Shown: one piece after another, positions 33,501 through 44,734 of the stretch
Position numbering within the stretch: the first letter of the stretch is position 1
How the letters are laid out: the number at the start of each line of letters is the position of its first letter
NCBI GenBank assembly: GCA_030141605.1
Contig: JAQGDQ010001216.1
Coordinates: 1 to 54,522 of the forward strand
From: Tubiluchus corallicola
Lineage: Eukaryota > Priapulida > Priapulimorpha > Priapulimorphida > Tubiluchidae
DNA length: 54,522 bases
Direction: 5' to 3'
The notes under the pieces: generated by a model
Told to the model about the DNA's origin: nothing
Seen by the model: the letters and a program-made list of their open reading frames with translations, nothing else
Database searches by the model: none
Translations under genes and position numbers: made by a program

Positions 33501-36500
33501 TGTTTCTCTATAGCTAACTCTCAACATTTCTTACAAGCTGTTAGCGTGGCTAGCTGTGATCAGAGTTTTTCTCAGTTTATATTAATAAAAATATCTTTGC
33601 TCAACTATGAACAATCATAGACTCACTAACGATTCTTTCTATTGAACCAGAATATACTGAATCACTTGATGTTGAAGAGATCATAAAGGATTTTGCAATT
33701 TGAAAAGTCAGAAAGTTAAATCTAGTTGTTCAGTGTTTTTCATATTTTGGTTAAGAATAAATAATTTAGTCGTCATGTGATTAAATATCTTTCACATATG
33801 TGTATTTGTAGTGGTCGAGGGTGTGTTTTGTTAAAGAAAGGGGGTGGCCTATACATCACAGGGCAGCCAAAACCCTTGAAGTGATTTATTAATACCTTGA
33901 CAAATAAAATTATTTTTTTTTGTTAGGCAAAAATTTCACCAGGAATGTGCCAGTCGAGCGGCTCCATCATGTGGCTTACCGGATGATATAGTTAGATTTT
34001 TTGCACAGTCATTTAATAAAGATGGCAACCGTTCGCCATCTTTGGTTGGCCGTAGTTTACCAGTATCGCCGCCACCACCGCAGCTTACGCTGGGGAAGAA
34101 GCATCATACCCAGCCAGTGATATCTGTTTCTGCATTCCAGGTAACTGTTAATTTTCTAGCTGATGCTTGTTGTGGAAGTAGTTTTTGCTTTCACTCGCGT
34201 TTCATAGACGGAGCCACTTTGGTATGCGTGTGCGGAACAGGGTTTATTCCTTGCATTTCTGCAATATTTAGAGAGCTTCTCCTTCTTATCACTCATACTC
34301 TTGTGCACTCTAGAAATATACCATGTGTGGCTTCAAACCATTGTACAATTACACCATAGTTTTCTTTTCGAAGGTAATTGAATAGCTGCTGTTTTATAAC
34401 AGTTTTAAGTCATTGCGGTGCTGCAGCAAGACAACTGTCTTTGTCTGTGTTTAAATGAAGACACACAGTACAATATTCATGCTAATGTCTTATGTTTCAC
34501 ATAAAGAAATGAGCTAGTTATCTTTAAAGTATTGTTAGATGAGATTATTTTCTTTTAAAGCATTGTGTAGGTGAAATTATTAAAATCCGTTCACTTTAAA
34601 AATTGACTGTAAGAAAGCTTAAGTAGTTGCTGCTATCAGTGCAAAGTACTATTTCTATAATGTGTACTATGTCAATATAGAACTTCATTATGCTTTGTTA
34701 TTAGAAAAAGGGCTTTAAAATCTTTAGTAATAATATGGAATTTTGTTTTGATATTGGTTTAACAAAGATTGTGTTATTAAGAACATCTCTTTATATTATC
34801 AAGACTAAATATATTTGGATTAGGGATGCGAAATTGATTCCTAATTGCAAGAATAAAGCCCACAATAGGGAAGTAAAAGGCACAAAATTTTAGCACACCA
34901 CCCTTTACTTTTTTCAGGTGGCTGGCAAATAAATTATTTAATAACTTTTTTCTTGGTGGTTATACAATTGGTATTAAGCACTTTATCTATTCAAAGCAAA
35001 AAATGCCGCAAACTACCACTAGTAACACAAAAAGAAAAAGATCAGTTATGTGGCTAGTAATCACAATGTCTGGGAAATAAGCTCTTGTTACATAAAGGAA
35101 TGTTAACCAAATTGTTTGTGACGTATTAAGCAGAAGTGGCAGAGAAGTGAAACTGTTTTTAGAATGTTTATTTGAAATTAACTGTGTGGATGTGTGAAAT
35201 TTGTTTGTTTGTTTTCCAAGGGTGCTGATAGCAGCTCAACAGCGTCGTCATGTAATTCTTCAACGTCCTCATCACCTGCACCGATAATTGCGCCTCCGCA
35301 TCCCGACCGTTCTCCCAAGCACCTGTCACCGTTTTACAAACAAGAAACGTTCAACTTTCCAGATCTAAATGAGATAGATTCGCGGTTGAAGACATTAGAA
35401 ACCGAACAAAGGTAATAATAAAATGTCAAACTCAGAGCAGTGATACGCGATTTTTGAAGCCAACGATTACTGCTTGAAATGACTTTGCTTAAATTTTTTT
35501 CTGAGATAATGTTTATTGAAGGAAATGCTTTTAAATATTGGAAGGATGTTTAAAAATAACTTTGGTGGTATGAATGATGAGGAAGCTTAAACCATTTGTT
35601 ACAGTATACTATAGATGTTTTAATAATATCAACTGCAATAAGCGAGATTTTAGTTATATCATAGAGCAAAGATTGCAAAGATTTTCTATCTGTTGAAATT
35701 TTGGCCAGAAAGTCCTCTATCTCCCCTAAATTTATAAATCTGGAAAATCTTTATGTAACTTACCTTTTAAGCCTTGTTTTGAGGGGCAACAGAAGTCTGC
35801 TGAGAAATGAGGCGAAGAATGTATATAAAAACATGAGAAATGATGTTCAAATTTTGAACAATGAAAAGATTTTCTCAATAAATTTTGATGTTTTTTTTTC
35901 CAGTGATATGGTGATTACTCAGGCATCACAAAAGTCAAGTGATAGTGATAAAACCGTTGACAGTGATAAAACGGTAACGTACATTTATAAAATGTCATGC
36001 TCGGAAAATTCACTCACTTTTGGTATAAGTAGTTTATAAAACTGTTGAATGAACTGCCTCGGTAAATTATTTTGGCATGAGTAAACTGTTTCAATTAATT
36101 GTCGTTATTTTAAGTTTTTCATTAGTCAGGTTATGAAGTATGTGTGATTGAAACAGCAGTTTGTATTCAGTTTATGCTTCAGACTTCTGCTCTTCATATT
36201 ATCCTGCTTATTTTTATTGATTTTTTTTGTAGACGGATTCAGACCGGACATTACCTGCAAGACTGGATTCCTTGGACAGTCACACATCCGATGGTGACTT
36301 GTCTCTCAGTATCGGTAGCACCTCAAGTGAAGGACGGATGATTCAGCGGGAGAGTAGTGTACGTATGACTGCTTTAATATAACACCCGTAAAGCAATTTC
36401 GAATGTCGTTTTTACCAAGTTTTTACCTGGAAAAGTGTGTAGTGCAGCATACAGTTTTTGTTTTTTAAGTGAATTCAGCTCTGAAATGAAAACTAATTGG

Positions 36501-39500
36501 CTCTTTCTTTCAGATTGAAATGTTAATACTTTAATGCCTTCTTTTGTAATTCTGAACTCATGGTTGCAACTATATTTATTAACATTGTAATGACTGAAAA
36601 GCAAGCATTTCTGTTGCATTTTAAGTCTGAAATAAAAGGGTGAACTGAATTGAATTGAATTATTTTATAAAGTGTGAATTAGAATGTACAATTTTTTATA
36701 GTATCGCAGCCAATAATTGGATAATGACATAAATTTTTGTAAAAATGCTGACTAGTAAAATGCTTCAAATCATCTAACTTTGAAGTGATTTTTACTTCTT
36801 TTTAATAGCCTATTGCTTTGTAATTACAACACCATGCTTTAAATTTATGCAGATTTCAAGCTCACTTAGGGAGTGGGATATACCATACGAGGAGCTTCAA
36901 ATTGGGGAAAAGATCGGAACAGGCTGGTTTGGTACTGTTTGCAAGTAAGTGTGTCCGTATTTAGATCGTTAGAAATGGCAGTGAATTTTCTGAGATTTGT
37001 CATAGTCAAAGTTGTAATAAAATGCCCCCGACTTTAAAAACATAGGCGGTACTAAAATACTAACCAGTACTAATAAAGCAAATTTTTGTATTTTGTCGCT
37101 TCAGCACGGATATGTTCACTTGTTTTCAGTTATGCAGTTGGTTTTATAAGCCAAAGTGTATTTCACACTGCATATGGCATTTATCACGTGTCCAATGACA
37201 TTACACTGTCCATCTTCTGTTGCCGAATGGTACATTCGTTTTCTTGCTACCCTCTACGACGAAGGATTTTTCAAATTTAGAAATGTTTCGTTGAGATCTT
37301 TTTGTGTGCAGTCCATCCATGAGAGCAATCTTGGCTTTCTTTGATTGTTGAATTGATTCATGGAATCTGGTTGGTGATAGAGAAAACAAATCCTTAAAAT
37401 GAAAATAACAGCCAGCACCCACTTAAGAAGAGACATCGCTTTGACTCATGGAAAGCTTTAATAAGTGGATTATCTTCTGGTAATCTCAGAGCATGACTCA
37501 GAGCAAATTTTCTTCCTTACATTTGTTGTACAAATCTTTGTTAGTTTTACCCTTCGGCCATTTTATTTGTCATGATGATCATTATTGCAAATATTTCGCA
37601 CTTAAATATGCTGATGCATAAATAGTATAAAATATTTAAAAAACATAAAAAATCTTCAGTTTTAATAATCACTGTTTTAGTTTCCAACGTACAGTATCAT
37701 TGTTAGGAGCAACTAGTTCCTGACATTCTTTATTATTCATGTCTATCATTCGTGATACTTCATGTTTGCTTCATTTTTAATGATACAAACTCACTGTTTT
37801 TCCAGGGGCCAGTGGCACGGTGATGTAGCAGTGAAACTATTAAATATGGATCATTCCATCGAGTTCGAGAAACAGCTTGAGCACTTCAAAGCTGAAGTGG
37901 CCACCTTTAGGAAAACTCGGCACGAGAACTTAGTACTTTTCATGGGCGCATGCATGCGACCTCCAGAGACGCTAGCCATTGTTACTAGGTGAGCATTTTA
38001 TGTGTGGGATGTTTTGATTTTGACTGATCATTGGTTTGTTTAAGTGCTTAGTAATATTTATTGCTTGATTTTAGTATTCAGTTTGTAGCCCAGCAAATTC
38101 ACCTTTTACCATTCAGTAACAAGGATTATTTATTATGTTGGTGTTTGTGACTGGACTGTCACCTAATTTATTGTCACAGATGATTTTCTGACATGAGATA
38201 CTGAACCAGCAGGGGTATTTTAGCGGTGCTTTGACGTGTGTATGTCCTGCTTCAATGAGAGAAATATTTAGAAAGTGTTAAAAAGTATTTGAAAAATTTG
38301 TTCAAATATTAAACTTTTAGAAGACTTCTCCATCGGCTTTTGCTAAATCACAAAATTACAAACCAGCAAAAGTTACAAAATTGCATATGTTTATTTTGTG
38401 CAGATGCAATACTTACTAAACAACGTGTGGTTTAGGTAAGCAAGTATGAAATGAAAATGCAATGCTACTCAGGACTATAGGAAATTAGCAGAATGTAGCA
38501 GTTTTCGTAAAGATTTGATACTAAAAATTACATATTTTTGTATTTTCTTGTATAGTTTATTGAAGGGTCAAACTGTGCACACACATTTATTATCTCGGGG
38601 GAAAATGCACGTTAACAAAGCTGTTATGGTAGCGATGCAGACGTCGCAGGTTTGTAACAGCATCTTATATTTTCCTTCAGCTTTTTCTTCTTCATAATTC
38701 AACCTCTGTACTTTATTTTGTTTTATTGCTATTAAGTTCCGTTTTTATTTGATTTAAAAAAGTAACTGGAGACTCGGTATTAGGCTAAGCTATTTGTCAC
38801 CTTGTGCTTTAGTTTCAAAGTTTTTTCTAAATTGAAATTTTATAGTAATTTTAGAAATGAGTTTTATTAAAGGATATTTTTTGCTAATATAAATATGTTC
38901 ATATATATACTCACACTGATGTATAGTTAGCTAGTTGTAAAGAGTTGGGGTTCTAACGAGAAACATCTGTAAGTTCCATCAAGACTTAGACTGACCAGTA
39001 TGTTAGAGATTTTTTAACTGATCACTATGTTAGAGATTTTTTAACTGATCAGTATGAAAGAAGTTTCTTTAAACTGATCAGTATGTTAGAATTTTCTTTT
39101 TAACTGATCGGTATGTTAGAGATTTTTTAAACTGATCAGTATGTTAGACTTTTCTCTTTAACTGATCAGTATGTTAGAGGTTTCTTAAATTGATCAGTAT
39201 GTTAGAGATTTTTTAAGTAAATATCTTATTGTTTACTGTTTCAACAGGGTATGGGCTACCTCCATGCAAGAGGAATTGTTCACAAGGACTTGACCACAAA
39301 GAATATATTCCTAGAAAATGGCAAAGTAGTGATAACTGACTTTGGGCTATTCAGCGTTGCAAAACTATGCCAACGCAACAAGTGAGTAGTTGATTGTAAT
39401 ATATAAGTGCCTATATAGTAAGAGTACATAGTATAGTAGCATCATTGCTGTTGGAACGGGGGAACTTTTGACATTATCACTCTTAGCTGTTCTTTGAGCT

Positions 39501-42500
39501 TATGAACATCAATTTGTGTGCAGTTAACAAATACTGTCATTTCTAGATTTAATGATTTTTTTTGTATAAGGTTTTTAGCTAATATTTATTTATCTGTAAG
39601 TACAGAAATGACTGTTGCATTTATTTCACATATTATAATTTATATTAATATTATACGTCAGTTAATATTTATTGTATGCTTGTAGATAAGAGAGAGATTT
39701 TATAACTTCAACTAATTATTTTTCATGTTTCTATCAATTACTTTTTGTAGCAGTAGACTTAAATGTTTGTCTGTTGTAATTATCGTGCGTTAAAATTTTA
39801 TTCGCAGGGGTAACTGGCTATGTATACCTCCATCGTGGTTGTGTTATTTGTCGCCGGAGATCATTCGGTCACTGGAGGCTCAGTGGCGCACTGACCATAA
39901 TCTACCTTTCACAACCGCTTCTGACGTCTATGCATTTGGGTATGAGTTTTGTTTTGGGGTTCTATTTTGTGCTTACTATGTTATTTAATATGGACAAATT
40001 GCATTAGCCTATTAATCTTTTATTTCAAACATAATGGCTTTTCACACACAGTACTCTAAGCTGTATCATTTGCTTCCTTTCGCTAATATTTTTTCTCTAA
40101 CTTCATATTATTCTTCACACACCTTAGATGACTACTTTGGCCTTTCCATTGGGCTACACTTTCCTACCTTGAACTCTCGTCACCTCCCCAGGAAGCTGTC
40201 TTCCTTTGCCCTTACTGCATACTCAAACTATTTCATGCCTCTCTGCCTCAATTTATCGATCAATATCCTCCACCACCTCGCCAGGTCTTCTCTGCTTGTG
40301 TTTATTGTTCGTCTGTATATAGTAATGCTGCAGACACTCATTTAAGCAAAATTCAAAAAATTATAAAATTTATAACTGTCACGTCAAACTGGCGAAAGTA
40401 TGATCATGTATCTGAAGTCATTATAAAATTGTAACTCTTATGTGTCGGTGAAGTAGCTACATTTGCTGATGTTTGGATGCTCCGCAAAGTATTGGTCACA
40501 AAACAACCAACTCCCATCTATAATCAGTTAAATTTCAACTGTAATATAATCTCTCGGACCACTAAACAGTCAAATTTTCTTTTTATTTCTACTTCAAAGT
40601 GTAATTTTCGTGCAAGATGGTTTATAGTCAGGGAAATTCAATCATTACAGTCAGTATGCAATCAAAACTGAATTAAATGAAATTTCAGTTTTAAATATTT
40701 AAAAAGAAACCCACAAAATAGTCATTTACTACATTGTATTGAATTATGTGTTTAAGTTCTAAATCAAGCTTTTATCTAATATTAATTACAGAATTTTTCT
40801 ATTTATTATTAACTGTTTTTATACTAAACTGTAGAAGGAAAACCCACGTTTTTGGGGATTGTACATGCAATGTAAACATGAATAAATAAATAAACAACTG
40901 CAAATACTGTCACTGTAATGTATAGGCATCATATGTCACAGCATCCTACTGTCACTACCGGCTATAGCCGTTACCAACCTGTGTGTAATTGTTGGCCAAC
41001 ATACTAGTAATCTCTCTCCAGTTCTGCTCCCCTTCACTCTCTCCCGCTTAAATCTGTAATACTACTTCAACCTTACATATTTACATATCCACCAGAAAAC
41101 AAAATTGCTGCACGTGTTGCACCTCTTCTGCATTCACAGCAGACTGCCGTCTGCTTTTTCGTCTACACCCCTGAAATTTCTTACCCCCTTGACAATTCTC
41201 AAACTTGAACATGTTTTGTGATACGTTCACTAAATCCACAACTACAACTCTAGTCACCAACACCAAGGTGTAGTTTGACTCATTGTTACCCTGTGTATAT
41301 ATATTTACCATTAATAATCCGATGGGCAAAAAATGTTAGAATATAGTTAAATATAAGGTTTTTATTTTTTTTAAAATTAGTCTCCAGGATAGCTTTTAAA
41401 TACTTTTTATGTATGTAAGTTCAGTGTCAGCTAGTGACAAGCGTGTTATCTTCATGAAGCTGATTATGATATTGTAATTCCAGCACGGTTCTCTTTGAAC
41501 TGTTGTGTGCGGAGATGCCGTTCAAGCATCAACCGCCGGATGCAGTTATATGGCAGGTTGGTAAGGGCATCAAACAGTCGCTCGGGCACATCAAGGTCTC
41601 ACGGGAACTGAAGGTATCGTTTTTGGAAACGCTTTAACTTGTGTAGACATTTGTGTCTTTACTCAGTCATGTTCAAGCATGCGATGTGGAAATTTATCCT
41701 GCCAGAAGATTTGTCTGAGGTCTAATGTGCATTTGCACATAGGGTTGTAGAACACGAATAGATCATTTTTAAAGCACGGGAAAACCCTCCACTTACATAA
41801 AGCTTAAAAATTTTGTCTTGAAATTTTATACCATTATGTACTGCCTTCTTGAATTCGTCGGCAGTAAAGCTGTACAAAACATATAAATGTAAACTCCTGC
41901 GATGACTGTTAGATGCAGCCATTTTGACAATAAGTCATTTGAAATAAGTTTAGATAACACTGAGTAAAGTTTGAAAAAAACAATTGGAGCATAAATAGCG
42001 TACACATTAATAACTAAGTATAATTTTAATTTACTGCATCTTGTCAATAAGATTAAAAATACGTTTTTTGATTAGTGTGTGGTGCACCCTGGGTGAGGTG
42101 AGTCGATGACATTTTACGAATTGGTGCACACATTTTAAATAATCAAAAATTTTTTTTTAGTTACATAAGTCTTTCAGGCAAATTAGCGAAATCCCAAGTA
42201 ATGTAACTTTGCATAGAAAGTTTTTTGTGACATAGTTTAACATTTCCTTTTCTTCCCCTAGTTTACTTCATGTAATTGCGCAGTCGAAACAGTATTGCAG
42301 GAAATTTAAAATGGAAACGAACAAAAAGTCCTTTCACCGCGAGTACGAGCTATGCATAAAATTGCTATGAAGTAATATAACTTTTTTTAAGGCATTTTTG
42401 TGAAACCTATTTCAGGTACCCCTTTTCTTGTCCTTTTAAGTATAATGTTTCATTTGTTGCCTAAAATTATCCATATTTGTCTAAACTTTGTAATTGCTGA

Positions 42501-43129
42501 TAAAATGGCTTGTAAAGAAAGCGTTCAGATTACATACATTAGATAAACAGATTTCTCCTTCTGGCAAGCCAGTGTTGGTGAGAAGATTAAGAACTAATAA
42601 TCTCTTTCTATGAAACTGTGAAAAGGCTTATTGGAGTGATTCACTATTAGAGCAGTAAGAATATTATGAGTTTAAAGTTATCTATATGTATATTGTTACA
42701 AGCATTTCTTTTATTTTTCTTTGGATGGGTTTTAAAAAAGCATAGTCCCACATCACTTTGAAATGCTGCCACTACATTAGCCACATTATTAGTGTTTCAG
42801 ATGGTTTGTAGCAGTGACACTAGACAATTTTGTAACGAATTGATCATTTGACAGAGTCATCCTACTGACATATTTTCATCTTATGACGGAATTTAAGATT
42901 ACTTGGACCTGCTGTGCATTCATACTTGTTTAGGAATGTAGAGCAAGTTTTAACATGTTTTTTTCTTTTCTTGCAGGAGTTATTGATGATGTGTTGGGCA
43001 TTTAAACCGTCAGACCGGCCAACATTCAGTAACTTGCAGCAAATTATAGAACACCTGCCAAAGAAACGCCTCGCTCGAAGCCCAAGTCATCCCATCAAAC
43101 TCTCCCGGTCTGCGGAATCTATATTTTAA
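22042..43129 (+). CDS. ksr: Kinase suppressor of Ras (KSR), complete
   Basis: KSR (known) is a pseudokinase-type scaffold that brings RAF, MEK and ERK together at the plasma membrane when Ras is active. Nineteen coding exons were joined: 22042-22215, 23793-23933, 25577-25724, 27364-27520, 28464-28641, 29613-29755, 30766-31017, 32468-32554, 33927-34140, 35221-35411, 35904-35973, 36233-36358, 36853-36944, 37806-37988, 38556-38649, 39248-39381, 39808-39939, 41484-41613, 42977-43129. All have GT-AG borders and compatible phases; total 2799 nt, 932 residues, close to vertebrate KSR1/KSR2. Domain order: CA1 (about 20-165), Ser/Pro-rich linker with KSKSHES (near 291-297), C1 zinc finger (397-442), Ser/Thr-rich region with FNFP (542-545), kinase domain (about 640-910). 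The start is ATG 22042 (A at -3); ATG 22051 in the same frame is the alternative. VAVK (Lys668), HKD (762-764), Asn769 and DFG (781-783) are present. One ancestral KSR is expected in an invertebrate. Confidence 0.95.
22261..22787. mobile_element. Tigger/pogo-like non-autonomous DNA transposon (KSR intron)
   Basis: Terminal inverted repeats begin CAGTGGACTCTCGTTA at both ends (26 bases with 24 matching), flanked by a TA dinucleotide on each side (22259-22260 and 22788-22789). At 527 bp it has no transposase frame. Extra subterminal copies of TATAAGAATCA occur near both ends. TA target and CAGT-type ends fit the Tc1/mariner superfamily, pogo/Tigger branch. Confidence 0.88.
23526..23657. repeat. 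Tandem duplication, 2 x 66 bp
   Basis: catggcccatatcgg followed by aacaacagattattaaatt occurs at 23526 and again at 23592, ending with ataacttagta. Copies differ at several positions. It lies 136 bases upstream of KSR coding exon 2. Confidence 0.85.
24060..24262. mobile_element. Possible hAT-type element fragment
   Basis: aggaatgtgccggatcc at the left and repeated CGATCC / CCGGAT motifs to 24240 look like the CG-rich ends of hAT-derived repeats in an otherwise AT-rich intron. No clear second terminal repeat or target duplication was found. Confidence 0.3.
26413..26671 (+). other. ksr: Candidate alternative terminal or poison exon of KSR
   Basis: After acceptor TGTACACTGTAG, an open frame continues KSR exon 3 in its own phase for 45 codons (a basic, helical peptide including [15 protein letters not shown]) and stops at TGA 26547-26549. 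AATAAA follows at 26666-26671. Used as a last exon it would give a 199-residue KSR holding only the CA1 domain. If instead spliced from ACCGG|GTATAG (26536) to the next coding exon, the frame hits TAA at once. Either use destroys the full-length message. It may also be a chance frame. Confidence 0.4.
27810..27923. mobile_element. Short palindromic (MITE-like) element in a KSR intron
   Basis: Left arm 27810-27847 and right arm 27886-27923 are imperfect inverted repeats of about 38 bases (GCCACGACAAAAGCAAATAC against GCCACGGCAAAAGTAAATAC). They are separated by a 38-base AT-rich loop that is itself partly palindromic (ACAATATGTTGT). The transcript would fold into a long hairpin. Confidence 0.65.
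28464..31017 (+). CDS. ksr: KSR Ser/Pro-rich linker, coding exons 5-7
   Basis: Exons 28464-28641, 29613-29755 and 30766-31017. The region is rich in Ser, Thr and Pro with many SP/TP sites (for example [12 protein letters not shown]), typical of ERK feedback phosphorylation in KSR. Exon 6 carries [15 protein letters not shown], equivalent to the conserved RSKSHES 14-3-3 site of vertebrate KSR1. Exon 7 carries PRSPRTPTH just before the C1 domain. Confidence 0.92.
31645..32302. mobile_element. hAT-like non-autonomous DNA transposon (KSR intron)
   Basis: Left end AAAGGTACACCGATT; right end, read inward, TCAGAGGTGCAATAATT. Inside are repeated CGATTAAC/CGATTAGC motifs typical of hAT-derived repeats. 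Flanks TCTCAAAT (31637-31644) and TCTCAAAG (32303-32310) agree at seven of eight bases, fitting the 8-bp hAT target duplication. It has no transposase frame. Confidence 0.6.
32468..34140 (+). CDS. ksr: KSR C1 zinc finger (CA3), coding exons 8-9
   Basis: Exons 32468-32554 and 33927-34140. With the His from the end of the previous exon, the zinc ligands read H-x11-C-x2-C-x10-C-x2-C-x4-H-x2-C-x7-C (residues 397-442), an atypical C1 domain as in other KSRs, which targets KSR to membrane rather than binding diacylglycerol. The intron (32555-33926) interrupts the zinc finger and holds two SINE copies. Confidence 0.93.
32715..32945 (-). mobile_element. tRNA-derived SINE, 5'-truncated copy
   Basis: On the minus strand it has B box GGTTCAAATTC (32933-32943) followed by TTCTAACTTTTTCACATTTT, matching the downstream part of the copy at 33060-33200. 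The A-box side is missing. The far border is approximate. Confidence 0.55.
33060..33200 (+). mobile_element. tRNA-derived SINE copy
   Basis: A-box-like TTTAGTGGTTATTGTG (33090-33105) and B box GGTTCAAATCC (33129-33139), spaced as in a tRNA gene, followed by TTCCAACTTTTTAACATTTCC. It lies opposite in orientation to the copy at 32715-32945, inside the intron that splits the KSR C1 domain. Confidence 0.65.
35221..36358 (+). CDS. ksr: KSR Ser/Thr-rich region with ERK-docking motif (CA4), coding exons 10-12
   Basis: Exons 35221-35411, 35904-35973 and 36233-36358. Exon 10 starts with a Ser-rich tract ([18 protein letters not shown]) matching the KSR CA4 region and contains FNFP, an FxFP/DEF ERK-docking motif. 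Exon 11 encodes a near-duplicate [11 protein letters not shown], and exon 12 continues with a Ser/Asp-rich segment leading to the kinase domain. Confidence 0.9.
36600..36665 (+). repeat. Retroposon-like tail with (GAATT)n
   Basis: gtctgaaataaaagggtgaac followed by tgaattgaattgaattatttt resembles the 3' end of a retroposon with a short tandem tail. No coding remnant is seen upstream. Confidence 0.35.
36853..43129 (+). CDS. ksr: KSR kinase domain (CA5), coding exons 13-19
   Basis: Exons 36853-36944, 37806-37988, 38556-38649, 39248-39381, 39808-39939, 41484-41613 and 42977-43129. Motifs in order: EWDIPYEEL linker, GTGWFGTV glycine loop, VAVK (Lys668), an alpha-C Glu in [26 protein letters not shown] (HKD as in all KSRs, with Asp764 and Asn769), ITDFGLF, LSPE in place of APE, SDVYAFGTVLFEL and [12 protein letters not shown]. 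The C-terminal tail ends in ESIF before TAA at 43129. Vertebrate KSR1 has Arg in place of the VAVK Lys; this protein does not. Confidence 0.95.
38991..39217. repeat. Minisatellite of 8 units (27-30 bp) next to a KSR splice acceptor
   Basis: Units start at 38991, 39018, 39045, 39074, 39104, 39132, 39162 and 39190, with consensus CTGATCAGTATGTTAGAGAT then a T-rich run and AA. Each unit carries CTGAT or CTGAC, a branch-point-like motif, and a pyrimidine run. The array ends 30 bases before the exon at 39248 that encodes the catalytic loop. Confidence 0.9.
40440..40900 (+). mobile_element. LINE 3' relic in a KSR intron
   Basis: A plus-strand frame at 40477-40671 includes [20 protein letters not shown], resembling the conserved C-terminus of non-LTR reverse transcriptases (normally followed by WNSLP). 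Downstream comes a 3' UTR-like stretch with ttttggggattgtacatgca and then a (TAAA)n tail, gaataaataaataaac, at 40879-40896. Decayed and non-functional. Confidence 0.5.
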
Positions 43130-44734
43130 TATTTAAGATATTATTGTAGTCAAACTTCTGTTTAATGTACTCTTATGTATTATAATCGTCCACTGTAGAA
43201 AAAGTAAGTTAAGTGGTCAGAGGCGAGTGTCACGAAAACACGGAGGTGGTCAGTGCTTCACTCTGCTAATGCATACCGTTAATCAAAATGATGCTTTTGT
43301 TTTGTGAAGATCCCTAAAGCATTGCACAATTATATTGAAACTTAAACTAAGCTCAGCTATTTTGGAAGGCAACTGCCATTGCCTCATGTGTCTCCTTGAT
43401 AAATATCGGATTTCACTGCTTTCACCTGTTTAGCCGCCCAGTTTGTACAGTACCAATAGCGGTTTTTTCAAATTTTGGGTCTTACTGTATGTTGCAGTGT
43501 TGCAGTGTCTTTGAATCATAGAAGTCTGCTGTATGTTTAATGGACTGTCTTTCAGTTAGTATACTAAGAATGTCTAAACTGTTCATTATATACCAACTGT
43601 AAATTAGCTAGAACAACAGTAAGACGGCTGCTAACTATCAATAAATACCTGATAACATTTTTCGAAAAGTGTAAGGAATTATTTATGTATAACTATGTCT
43701 ATGAGCAAATTATGAGTATTTGCACTTACTGTTCTCAATCAAAGCCATTATTTTTCAGCTTTCTTGTGCAACTTTAGTTGGTTCGTGGAAAAGTTCGAAT
43801 ATTCTTGTACTTATTTTAATGTGCATTTGGTACGTCCATACAAGATTTTTGCTTTTTTCTATGTGAATTGAGAAAGCCTAAGGGTTTATCCAGTTTTGGC
43901 GGAAAAATTTGTAAAAGTTTGTTTGTCTAAATTGCATTGTATATAAACTGGTACTTACAGCCGAACCAAATGTGGATGTGGATAAATGATTGTTGTTGGA
44001 CTTATTATTTTGTCCTTGCTGTTGGGTTAACAAAACCTTTTTCTTTGCAGAATCAAGGGCTGTTTCAATACGCTAGTTTACTTTAGTCAATAATAATTCT
44101 TGTAGATGGTGATACATGTATTATAAATACTTTACCTTAGTACACTATGCAAAGTGCATGGCACCGTTGATCGACAAAACTAAAGATAGAAATTATGAGC
44201 TTTTTTGTACTGTAGAAAACAGAAGTCATTGGCTATCATTAACTGTTCATTCACTTGCGGCCTAGGGAAGTTGAGTTTAACTTTCAGCTACGTAATTGGT
44301 CATAGCAGCTACTTACACACAAATAATATACATTTTCGAAGTCGTACATGTGTACTGTTTCTAACTGTGCCGTACATTCTAGGGGATTGATGTCATGACA
44401 TTTGACAAAGCAACAAAAGCAGTGATGCTATGGATAGAGATACTTGTACAAAATTAACTTATGTATATTACAAGTATATATATATATATAACGTGCAATG
44501 CCTCCTCATTTTTTCATTTATGATACATTTATAAGTACAAGTGGTGTAAAATGACGTTACTTTTTCTTCTATTCTGTGATGTATAAATATGATTTTAAGC
44601 ATTATAAATATAACATAATTATATGCTGTGCTTTGTTTTACATTCTTTGCATCAATTTTAGTCATTATTTATTACATTTTAAGTCTTGAGTGTAAATTTG
44701 ATCATTAGGTAGTTCACACTTTCAGCTAATAAAT
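43130..44734 (+). other. KSR 3' untranslated region and polyadenylation signals
   Basis: AT-rich sequence after the KSR stop, without a supported gene. Candidate poly(A) signals AATAAA are at 43640-43645 and 44729-44734; which is used cannot be told. A (TA)n run lies at 44475-44490. After 44765 an (AAATC)n run reads like the tail of an old retroposon inserted on the minus strand. Confidence 0.5.

Noticed and set aside
34042-34359. 105-codon plus-strand frame
   Set aside because: Only its first part (to 34140) is the real KSR exon; the rest reads through the donor into the intron.
40034-40345. 103-codon plus-strand frame in a KSR intron
   Set aside because: Hydrophobic and low in recognised motifs, with no splice support; it lies beside a LINE relic and is most likely repeat-derived.
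41081-41329. 82-codon minus-strand frame in a KSR intron
   Set aside because: No family match and no splice context; the region looks like intronic repeat.
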